DNA of 7,635 nt from Nitrososphaeria archaeon. GTDB taxonomy: Archaea > Thermoproteota > Nitrososphaeria > Geothermarchaeales > JDFR-13. Under the pieces are notes generated by a model, which was not told the DNA's origin, did no database searches, and saw only the letters and a list, made by a program, of their open reading frames with translations. Of the stretch, positions 1-4,938 are shown one piece after another. Position 1 is the first letter of the stretch; every line of letters starts with the position of its first letter. Position numbers and translations under genes: made by a program. The stretch spans positions 1-7,635 of the forward strand of contig JALTNJ010000042.1 of NCBI GenBank assembly GCA_027000765.1, given 5' to 3'.

Positions 1-1
1 C

Positions 2-145
2 GATGCAGGCGATGAACATGATTATGACGAATGCCCAATGTATGAAGAACATTATGAGGAGATGGAGGCGCATCATAGCCAGATGATGGGACAGTGGAAT
101 TCTCAATATGGGCCGGGATATGGTATGGGAATGGGCGGTTGCTAA
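2..145 (+). CDS. C-terminal fragment of a Met/His/acidic-rich protein (5' end outside window)
   Basis: An open frame runs from the left edge to a TAA at 143-145 and gives the last 47 residues of a protein. The stretch contains 6 Met, 4 His, 2 Cys, 4 Asp and 7 Glu, with no Lys or Arg. An acidic part (DEHDYDECPMYEEHYEEMEAHH) gives way to a glycine/methionine tail, MMGQWNSQYGPGYGMGMGGC, ending in Cys. This composition resembles flexible metal-binding tails (soft metals through Met/Cys/His), but no domain is visible, so metal binding is inference. Its stop codon directly abuts that of the convergent membrane regulator, which also has a Met/His-rich loop. The fragment is real coding sequence if the frame stays open to the left; codon use is like that of the neighbours. 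The family is unrecognised. Confidence -1.
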   Translation, partial: DAGDEHDYDECPMYEEHYEEMEAHHSQMMGQWNSQYGPGYGMGMGGC

Positions 146-709
146 TTAGGATAACCGCTCATCACCAATCCTTTTTATCAACCAATCTTCTAGAATAATC
201 TGGTTTGTATTACCCATAGGCATTTTCTTTACTATACCACGTTCAATCAACCTAGTTATTACTCTATGAGTTTTTAGCCTGCTGAAACCGGCTTCCCATC
301 TTATGTCCCGCTGCAACATCTTTCCACCGTTTTTCAGCAGTAACTCTACAACTAGTCTCTCATCAGGTTTCAAAACCTTTAGAATATCCTCGATTTCAGT
401 GGAGGTAAGTGTTTCCTGTTGCTTAACAGGTAATTGATCTCCAGAGGATTTTAGAACTGTTACTCTATCGTATAGTAATCCAAATATACCTATTATCAAT
501 ACACTGGTGAATAGATATGGAAGTATCCATATATATGAGGGGACAGAGTATCCTTGAGTTGATACTCCCATCATATGCTGCATCATCTCAGTCATTCCCC
601 CGAATACCGTCTGGGAGGCAGTATAGACTCCGACTAGATATGCAGAATATGCGAGGCCTATCAACCCGATTATGATCAATAACAGTGATATTATGTCCTT
701 GGCCTCCAA
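146..709 (-). CDS. Membrane-anchored winged-helix transcriptional regulator with Met-rich external loop
   Basis: A 187-residue protein. Two hydrophobic helices (about 7-29 and 58-80) flank a short loop (30-57) holding GGMTEMMQHMMG, with five Met and one His within nine residues (39-47). A linker rich in polar residues follows, then a winged-helix domain at about 105-178: a recognition-helix-like segment WEAGFSRLKTHRVITRLIERG and a wing ending GNTNQIILEDW. This pattern is common in archaeal membrane-bound MarR/IclR-like HTH proteins. Topology would put the loop outside and the HTH in the cytoplasm, so it could transmit an external signal to DNA. Metal, perhaps copper(I), is an inferred signal based only on the Met cluster. 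The start is TTG at 709-707: an in-frame TAG lies immediately upstream, the first ATG would be residue 39 and lose helix 1, and a GGTGGTG site (719-713) lies just upstream. It converges with the Met/His-rich gene with no gap. Confidence -1.
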   Translation of the reverse strand: MEAKDIISLLLIIIGLIGLAYSAYLVGVYTASQTVFGGMTEMMQHMMGVSTQGYSVPSYIWILPYLFTSVLIIGIFGLLYDRVTVLKSSGDQLPVKQQETLTSTEIEDILKVLKPDERLVVELLLKNGGKMLQRDIRWEAGFSRLKTHRVITRLIERGIVKKMPMGNTNQIILEDWLIKRIGDERLS

Positions 710-750
710 CTACACCACCACACTACTATTCCTATACATATTTCTGGGTA

Positions 751-760
751 CATTTAAATA
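751..760 (-). promoter_or_regulatory. Probable TATA box of the membrane HTH gene
   Basis: The minus strand reads TATTTAAATG here. Its centre is about 46 nt upstream of the TTG start at 709, so initiation about 25 nt downstream would leave a leader of about 20 nt containing the GGTGGTG ribosome site. The rest of the 94-nt gap between the HTH gene and the tRNA holds no gene. Confidence -1.
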
Positions 761-803
761 ATCCATAGGATTTACTGGAAAACGTTAGTAGATATAAGTA
801 TTT

Positions 804-902
804 TGGTGGGCCCGGTGGGATTTGAACCCACGACCCCTCCCCCGGGACTATATCCCGTCCGGGTTATGAGCCCGGTGCTCCGCCAGGCTGAGCTACGGGC
901 CC
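804..902 (-). tRNA. tRNA with anticodon CAT (tRNA-Ile2 or elongator tRNA-Met), intron-containing, CCA encoded
   Basis: Read on the minus strand, the acceptor arms GGGCCCG and CGGGCCC pair perfectly. The D stem is GCTC/GAGC, the anticodon stem CCGGG/CCCGG with loop CTCATAA (870-864), and the T arm GTGGG-TTCAAAT-CCCAC. Discriminator A73 (807) is followed by an encoded CCA (806-804). Between anticodon stem and T stem there are 27 nt rather than 5, which points to an intron of about 22 nt. Removing it gives a 74-nt class I tRNA. The body, including G1:C72, closely resembles archaeal tRNA-Ile, so the gene may be tRNA-Ile2, whose C34 becomes agmatidine to read ATA, a very common codon here. Elongator Met is the alternative. 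An initiator is less likely: the anticodon stem has the three G:C pairs, but archaeal initiators usually have A1:U72. It lies 46 nt downstream of the ECF EcfT gene on the same strand. Confidence -1.
837..858 (-). other. Predicted non-canonical tRNA intron (about 22 nt, between stem position 43 and the variable loop)
   Basis: The minus-strand segment starts just after the 3' strand of the anticodon stem and contains a five-pair hairpin, CGGGA-TATAG-TCCCG (857-843). Flanking C861-C863 can pair with G842-G840, giving an approximate bulge-helix-bulge. Cutting after the second base of each bulge leaves a variable region of exactly 5 nt (GGGTC). The central helix has only three firm pairs, so the borders could shift by one or two bases. 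Confidence -1.
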
Positions 903-943
903 TAGTATGAAGTTCTCCACTATAATTCTATTGTCCACCTAAT

Positions 944-955
944 ACTATTTATATT
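944..955 (-). promoter_or_regulatory. Possible TATA box for tRNA(CAT), overlapping the EcfT stop
   Basis: The minus strand reads AATATAAATAGT across the EcfT stop codon. Its centre lies about 48 nt upstream of the tRNA 5' end, which would give a short 5' leader for RNase P to remove. The tRNA could instead be read through from the transporter operon. Confidence -1.
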
Positions 956-1722
956 TTTGAAAAGTGTAGTAGTGTGATTAAAGAGTCTGAACTAATATAT
1001 CCAGATATTAGATATACTACTACCACTATGGCTAGATTTATTATGAAATAGATTATATCTTTGGTGGATAATTTTAGAGCTACATAATGAACTCTCTTAA
1101 TACTTGGATCTACTCCACGTATCTCCAGTGATTCAGCCACCTCTATACTTCTTTTTATACTTAATATTATGATTGGAATTAGTATAGGAATGTATTTTTT
1201 AATCCTTGCAAAAAAGTTTCCCTGATCGAGTTTCAACCCCCTCGATAACTGCGCTTCTACAATCTCATTCACCTGCTCAGCCATGGTTGGAATGAAGCGT
1301 AGAGCGAGGGAAAAGGATAGAGAAACTGTTAATGGAAGACGGAGGCTTTCAAGCGTCAATGCAAAGTCATCTGGGTCTGTGGTTAAGAAAAACAGGTCCA
1401 TAATTGCTAGGAAAAGAAGGAACCTAAACACTGGTACTAAGCTGGCTGATACGCTACCTAGAGATAGGTAGTTTAAAATTAGTATTAGAACTAGGAATGG
1501 TGTTAAGGTTAAGAGTCCTTTGGCGAACTTCCTTAACGCTCGCCCAACAGCTAGTTGAACTAGGATAATAATTAGGATTATAAGGAGATGCGTTATGTCA
1601 CCAAGGATAATGGTCAACACTAGATATATGAAGATCGTGGCCAATTTACTTCTGGGGTCTATGTTATGTAGGGGTGTGTTGAGCGATTCATATTTAAAGA
1701 GTTCATGTATATTTCTCATCAT
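949..1722 (-). CDS. ECF transporter transmembrane component EcfT (CbiQ family)
   Basis: A 257-residue membrane protein, the usual EcfT length. Hydrophobic segments lie at about 27-60 (probably two helices), 70-88, 95-114, 175-190 and 222-243. The cytoplasmic coupling motifs that contact the two ATPases are present as variants: AQLSRG at 157-162 and SLEIRG at 198-203, in the positions of the family's paired Ala-Arg-Gly signatures. The N-terminal IDPRSKL segment (21-27) is also characteristic. EcfT joins an ATPase pair to a substrate-binding S protein in the membrane and converts ATP hydrolysis into uptake of vitamins or metal ions. Translation is coupled: the gene starts with ATG at 1722, inside an ATGA overlap with the stop of the preceding ATPase gene. 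A strong GGAGGT (complement of 1731-1736) lies 8 nt upstream. The second codon is also ATG (1719), so a one-residue-shorter start is possible. The substrate cannot be told from this subunit. Confidence -1.
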   Translation of the reverse strand: MMRNIHELFKYESLNTPLHNIDPRSKLATIFIYLVLTIILGDITHLLIILIIILVQLAVGRALRKFAKGLLTLTPFLVLILILNYLSLGSVSASLVPVFRFLLFLAIMDLFFLTTDPDDFALTLESLRLPLTVSLSFSLALRFIPTMAEQVNEIVEAQLSRGLKLDQGNFFARIKKYIPILIPIIILSIKRSIEVAESLEIRGVDPSIKRVHYVALKLSTKDIIYFIINLAIVVVVYLISGYISSDSLITLLHFSKI

Positions 1723-2549
1723 AGATGTTTACCTCCAAGAAGGGATACAATTTTCTTAGCTGCCTCATCTATAGTGTTAAAACCTTCTTCAATTAGCCCC
1801 AGATTCCTAAGACGAGACTCTAATTTAAATAGTATTGGCTGAGTGAGGCCCGCATTCTCCAAGATATCTGGGTTCCTAAAAAGCCTAGTTGCTTCACCAT
1901 CGTACATCACCTCACCATTACTCATTAGAATTACACGAGGCCTTATCTCCGCAACAAACTCTACATCATGTGTTACGAGAATGACTGTTTTACCCTGCGA
2001 CACCATCATATTAATTATCTGAAGAAGTATCTCTCTCTGTACAGCGTCTTGACCAGCAGTAGGTTCGTCCATGACTATATATTTGGGATTCCACACGAGG
2101 ACTGATGCGATAGCCAGACGTCTCTGCTCACCGCCACTTAATATGAAAGGAGATGAATCTCTATATTTCCATAGCCAGAAGATATTCAGTATTTTCTGAA
2201 CCAACCTGCTTATAGACGACTCATCATATCCAAAGTTCCTTAGTGCAAAAGCAACTTCATCCCATACACGCTCGCTAAAGAACATTTTCTCTGGATACTG
2301 GAATATCATCCCCACCTTCCTAGATAACTCGGAAACAGGGACGTCTCTAGTGTCAATGTCATCCACATATACATGGCCTAACGTTGGTTTAAGTAACCCA
2401 TTAAAATGTTTAACAAGCGTCGTTTTACCAGCTCCATTATCACCCATTATAGCCAATAACTCTCCCTCCCCAATTTCCAGATTAATGTCTTTCAATACAT
2501 AATCTCCTTGAGAACCGTAAGTGAAATATAGGTTTTCAACCACGATCAT
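1719..2549 (-). CDS. ECF transporter ATP-binding protein (second EcfA/CbiO-type subunit)
   Basis: A 276-residue ABC ATPase. It has Walker A GDNGAGKTT (36-44), a Q-loop at Q84 in IFQYPE, signature LSGGEQ (137-142), Walker B YIVMDEP with D161 and E162, D-loop AGQD (165-168) and switch His194 in VTHD. All catalytic residues are present, so it should hydrolyse ATP. The region after about 235 is the C-terminal extension typical of EcfA proteins. It should pair with the upstream ATPase as a heterodimer under EcfT. The start ATG (2549) lies inside the previous gene, overlapping it by 14 nt, with a GGGGGAG ribosome site in that gene's last codons. Its stop overlaps the EcfT start as ATGA. This tight packing implies one transcript and translational coupling. 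Which of the two is EcfA1 or EcfA2 is not certain from sequence alone. Confidence -1.
   Translation of the reverse strand: MIVVENLYFTYGSQGDYVLKDINLEIGEGELLAIMGDNGAGKTTLVKHFNGLLKPTLGHVYVDDIDTRDVPVSELSRKVGMIFQYPEKMFFSERVWDEVAFALRNFGYDESSISRLVQKILNIFWLWKYRDSSPFILSGGEQRRLAIASVLVWNPKYIVMDEPTAGQDAVQREILLQIINMMVSQGKTVILVTHDVEFVAEIRPRVILMSNGEVMYDGEATRLFRNPDILENAGLTQPILFKLESRLRNLGLIEEGFNTIDEAAKKIVSLLGGKHL
1731..1736 (-). promoter_or_regulatory. Ribosome binding site of EcfT
   Basis: The minus strand reads GGAGGT, 8 nt before the ATG at 1722. It lies inside the end of the second ATPase gene and is the strongest Shine-Dalgarno match in the transporter unit, consistent with re-initiation at the ATGA overlap. 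Confidence -1.
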
Positions 2550-3390
2550 ACTGCTCCCCCATCTTAATCAAGTCGATGAACTCATCTACAGTTAATGGCG
2601 GTGGATCCAGTGAAAAACCCCGTCTCCTAATCGCATCAAGTATTTTTATAAGAGTAGGCACGTTAACACCATACTCCTTAGATAAATTATGTCTAAACGC
2701 CTCCTTAATCGGCAGATCAATGTGTAGCTCACCCTCCTTCATAACTAATATTCTCTGAGCAACTTCTACAGCTAGATCCAGCCTATGGTCTATAAGTAAG
2801 ATCGTTATCCCTAATTCCGTATTCAGTCTTTTTAACATGTCCATTAATTCCCTAGCGGACATGGGTGATAGGTATGCGGTTGGCTCATCCAAAATAAGTA
2901 TTTTTGGTTTCAACGCTAATATACCAGCTAGAGCAACCTTCTGCTTCTCCCCTCCAGACAACTCCTCAATCCTTTTTGAAGCTAGATGAGAAATGCCCAT
3001 TATCTCCATCGCCCACGCCACTCTCTCCCTCATCTCCTCCCTCGAAAAACCCCGGAACTCTAGGCTAAATGCTATGTCACGTTCAACGGTAGTCATAAAA
3101 ATCTGGTTCTCTGGATTCTGGAACAGGAAACCAACTTGACTCGTGATCTTTGATATCGGTGTTGTGGCGGGATCCATGCCCAGTATACTGACTTCCCCCC
3201 TATACTCTCCTTCATAGAACTGAGGGATTAAGCCTATTAACGCCCTTGCAAGCGTCGTCTTCCCACATCCGCTGGCTCCAGCTAATAGGACGAATTCCGT
3301 CTCATCGATAGAGAAAGAGATATCTTTCAATATATATCTATTGGAATATGAATAGCGGAATGATAAGTTATTTACACTGATTATACTCAT
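2536..3390 (-). CDS. ECF transporter ATP-binding protein (first EcfA/CbiO-type subunit)
   Basis: A 284-residue ABC ATPase and the first gene of the transporter unit. It has Walker A GASGCGKTT (38-46), Q91 in the Q-loop LFQNPENQIF (the classic EcfA sequence), signature LSGGEK (144-149), Walker B ILILDEP with D168 and E169, and switch His202 in IDHR. The D-loop is AYLS (172-175): Ser replaces the usual Asp, whereas the partner ATPase keeps its Asp. Such asymmetry occurs in heterodimeric ABC ATPases and may make the two ATP sites unequal; that is inference. The C-terminal tail (about 225-284) is the EcfA extension. The ATG at 3390 is preceded by GTGAT (3400-3396), a weak ribosome site. The gene is 105 nt downstream of the DHH phosphoesterase gene and likely has its own promoter there. 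Confidence -1.
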   Translation of the reverse strand: MSIISVNNLSFRYSYSNRYILKDISFSIDETEFVLLAGASGCGKTTLARALIGLIPQFYEGEYRGEVSILGMDPATTPISKITSQVGFLFQNPENQIFMTTVERDIAFSLEFRGFSREEMRERVAWAMEIMGISHLASKRIEELSGGEKQKVALAGILALKPKILILDEPTAYLSPMSARELMDMLKRLNTELGITILLIDHRLDLAVEVAQRILVMKEGELHIDLPIKEAFRHNLSKEYGVNVPTLIKILDAIRRRGFSLDPPPLTVDEFIDLIKMGEQYDRG

Positions 3391-3427
3391 GCCATATCAC
3401 GGTCTCTCAGGTATAGACTAATAATCC

Positions 3428-3437
3428 AAATTTAATA
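3428..3437 (-). promoter_or_regulatory. Candidate TATA box for the ECF transporter operon
   Basis: The minus strand reads TATTAAATTT, centred about 42 nt upstream of the first ATPase start, giving a predicted leader of about 15 nt. A second candidate, TTTATATACT at 3480-3471, would give a longer leader of about 55 nt. The T-run near 3468-3464 on the minus strand (CATTTTTG) could end the upstream DHH transcript. Confidence -1.
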
Positions 3438-3495
3438 GTGGGTATAATTATAGAATCACACACAAAAATGAGTATATAAATATAAAATTCCGCAT

Positions 3496-4542
3496 TTAGT
3501 CCACTATTCTAAAGCGGAGACCCCTTTCCTCAAGCATCTTCAAGATAAAGGTTAGGATTGAATCTATTTCGCCACATATTTCCTTAGGAAATTGTATATT
3601 ACCCAACTGTGCATGCCCTCCTCCCGATCCTCCATATTTTTCCTCAAGCTTCTTAATAATCTCTTCAACCACATTAATGTGGAGACGACGCCTGATAGTG
3701 TCACTTATTCTAATATGTATTTTGCAACCCTTCTTCTCCTTCGCTGAGTAGACAACTACGATATCCAAACCACTTGATACTAGCTTTGATGACACGATGT
3801 TCTGGAAAGCACTTACCCTAGTTATCCCCAGGAGATATTCTCCGTGTCTATAGAGGGCCATTCTCTGAAAGCCTTTTAATATCGCTATTCTCTCTGATAA
3901 AGCAGGTTTACGGCCCAGTTTTTTAATGAAGGTCCCGAGCCTAGCCTCATCACCATATATTTCAAGAAGCCTGGATATGATATCAAGAGTCCTCCAGCCT
4001 GATAAATATAAAAACCTTGTTTCTACAATAAGGGCATAAAGCATAAGCCTAATCTCAGATTTATTGAAGAAGCGCCTCGGACGTATCTTCTCCCAACCTG
4101 ATAGTAGTATGATTTCTAGGGTGGAGGAGGCATCGGGATCGATAAATACCTCATCAAACTTATCCCTAAAACTCTCTGTTGATATATGGTGATCTATAAG
4201 CCACTTTTTACAAGGATAGCTTAGGAGATTCCTATAATCGGAGAGAGTGCCTTCACCGCCTACATCGACGAAGATTAGTAATATATCTTTTTTCTTAGGA
4301 ACTCTATCTACGAAGACAATCTTTTTAAAGACGGTTTTAGGCACAGTATCTACAGTCGCTTCAGCAACGCCGTCTGGGGCAATCACTCCACATTTAACGT
4401 TACTAGAGATATGTGAGATTAATTTGCATAATAAATATGATGAGGCTACAGCGTCTAAATCAGCACGCCTATGCATGACAATATATACTTCAGGTGTCTT
4501 AGGTATCACAGCCTCTAGACACTGCCACAAATCACTGCTCAT
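3496..4542 (-). CDS. DHH/DHHA1-family phosphoesterase (NrnA/RecJ-like)
   Basis: A 348-residue protein with the complete DHH layout. Motif I is HRRADLDA (His24, Asp28, Asp30), motif II FVDVGG (Asp93), motif III IDHH (Asp117, His118, His119) and motif IV DPDASST (135-141). The C-terminal DHHA1 domain carries the glycine-rich nucleic-acid-binding motif GGSGGGHA (304-311). These are the metal-binding residues of manganese-dependent phosphoesterases that cleave short oligonucleotides, single-stranded DNA or cyclic-dinucleotide products. The segment ETRF at 174-177 stands where many relatives have a TDTGxF-like sequence, a small deviation. The protein has no signal peptide and should be cytoplasmic. 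The exact substrate (nanoRNA, pAp, pApA or DNA) cannot be assigned. The ATG at 4542 has no ribosome site but a TATA box about 26-30 nt upstream, so the transcript is probably leaderless. No operon partner is apparent. Confidence -1.
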   Translation of the reverse strand: MSSDLWQCLEAVIPKTPEVYIVMHRRADLDAVASSYLLCKLISHISSNVKCGVIAPDGVAEATVDTVPKTVFKKIVFVDRVPKKKDILLIFVDVGGEGTLSDYRNLLSYPCKKWLIDHHISTESFRDKFDEVFIDPDASSTLEIILLSGWEKIRPRRFFNKSEIRLMLYALIVETRFLYLSGWRTLDIISRLLEIYGDEARLGTFIKKLGRKPALSERIAILKGFQRMALYRHGEYLLGITRVSAFQNIVSSKLVSSGLDIVVVYSAKEKKGCKIHIRISDTIRRRLHINVVEEIIKKLEEKYGGSGGGHAQLGNIQFPKEICGEIDSILTFILKMLEERGLRFRIVD

Positions 4543-4564
4543 ACCAATTAGTAAGGATGAAAAA

Positions 4565-4576
4565 CAAATATATAAC
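4565..4576 (-). promoter_or_regulatory. TATA box of the DHH phosphoesterase gene (likely leaderless mRNA)
   Basis: The minus strand reads GTTATATATTTG. Its centre is about 29 nt from the A of the ATG at 4542, so initiation at the usual archaeal distance falls at or within a few bases of the start codon. No Shine-Dalgarno sequence is present in ATTGGT just before the ATG. Confidence -1.
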
Positions 4577-4621
4577 CCATAAAAACCTAAAATAATAATA
4601 TTATAATGAATATCTAAGTAG

Positions 4622-4635
4622 GGCTAAAATTAGCC
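4622..4635 (+). promoter_or_regulatory. Palindrome GGCTAA-AA-TTAGCC overlapping the likely tRNA-Trp promoter
   Basis: Perfect 6-nt inverted arms are separated by AA. The AT-rich core is about 24 nt upstream of the tRNA-Trp 5' end, where a TATA box is expected, so the palindrome may simply contain the promoter, or it may be a protein site. A second AT-rich run, CATTTAAAC (4643-4651), is too close to the tRNA to be its TATA box. The 109-nt region 4543-4651 otherwise holds only the divergent DHH promoter. Confidence -1.
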
Positions 4636-4651
4636 GCAAGAGCATTTAAAC

Positions 4652-4790
4652 GGGGCCGTGGCGCAACCCGGTAGCGCGGCGGGCTCCAGATTCGCCCGTC
4701 AAGGGCGGGATTCGGGTGTGCAGACCCCCGTCCGGGGGAGATGAGTGAGGTGATACCCGAAGGTTGTGGGTTCAAATCCCACCGGCCCCA
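4652..4790 (+). tRNA. tRNA-Trp (CCA), intron-containing
   Basis: Acceptor arms GGGGCCG (4652-4658) and CGGCCCC (4783-4789) pair perfectly, followed by discriminator A at 4790. The D stem is GCGC/GCGC with loop AACCCGGTA. The anticodon stem begins GCGGG and its loop reads CTCCAGA, with anticodon CCA at 4686-4688. The T arm is GTGGG-TTCAAAT-CCCAC. CCA is not encoded, unlike the other tRNA in the window. An intron after G37 (4689), ending before A4755, leaves a 74-nt class I tRNA with variable loop AGGTT. One flaw remains: the anticodon stem pairs at four positions (CGGG/CCCG), but position 27 is G and 43 is A, a mismatch that is unusual in a thermophile. Introns in archaeal tRNA-Trp are common and are removed by the splicing endonuclease at a bulge-helix-bulge. 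Confidence -1.
4690..4754 (+). other. Predicted tRNA-Trp intron at position 37/38 (about 65 nt)
   Basis: The borders are set by what must remain for a 74-nt tRNA. The segment holds hairpins CGCCC-GTCAA-GGGCG (4693-4707) and CCCCC-GTCC-GGGGG (4725-4738), and a direct repeat GATTCG (4689-4694 and 4709-4714). The expected four-pair helix next to the 3' cut is imperfect (CTCC with GGTG). A perfect one, CTCC with GGAG at 4737-4740 plus TTCG with CGGG at 4733-4736, lies 12 nt earlier. Exact splice sites, and whether there is one intron or two, are therefore uncertain. Confidence -1.
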
Positions 4791-4893
4791 CTACTAATTT
4801 TAACCAAATTAATTTGACGTGCATTGGTATCATTGCAATCATCATCTTTATTTTCATGTATATTTTCCAAGTTTATTGTTCAAATTCTTAGAG

Positions 4894-4904
4894 TAAAATA
4901 TTTT
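4894..4904 (+). promoter_or_regulatory. Candidate TATA box of the Ig-like membrane protein gene
   Basis: TAAAATATTTT is centred about 40 nt upstream of the ATG at 4939 and would give a leader of about 14 nt beginning near the GGAGG ribosome site. The rest of 4791-4938 is AT-rich, with no gene and no clear repeat; AATTTTAA just after the tRNA may serve as its terminator. Confidence -1.
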
Positions 4905-4925
4905 CTTTAGATACATTATTTTTGT

Positions 4926-4930
4926 GGAGG
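4926..4930 (+). promoter_or_regulatory. Ribosome binding site that fixes the start at 4939
   Basis: GGAGG lies 8 nt before the ATG at 4939. The in-frame GTG at 4924 overlaps this site and has no ribosome site of its own, so the ATG is preferred. Confidence -1.
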
Positions 4931-4938
4931 AAAGGAGT

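Noticed and set aside
832..858. Long variable arm (class II tRNA) instead of an intron in tRNA(CAT)
   Set aside because: The hairpin would fit, but class II archaeal tRNAs are Leu and Ser, and the rest of the gene matches a class I Ile/Met tRNA; removing 22 nt gives a standard 5-nt variable loop.
4247..4582. Plus-strand open frame opposite the DHH phosphoesterase
   Set aside because: It lies antisense to a gene with complete catalytic motifs, runs through that gene's promoter and has no recognisable domain. The other short frames opposite ecf, argG and the Ig-like gene were dropped for the same reason.
4690..4754. Box C/D guide RNA inside the tRNA-Trp intron, as in some euryarchaea
   Set aside because: GAGATGA at 4738-4744 is one base off a C box, but no CTGA D box or second box pair is present in the intron.
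4711..4761. tRNA-Cys reading with anticodon GCA at 4720-4722 and stem CGGGT/ACCCG
   Set aside because: It would need G at position 32, a 6-nt variable loop and removal of the well-formed CCA anticodon arm, and archaeal tRNA-Cys has discriminator U rather than A.
4924..4938. GTG start at 4924 for the Ig-like protein
   Set aside because: It overlaps the GGAGG ribosome site that serves the ATG at 4939, has no ribosome site of its own, and adds only five residues.
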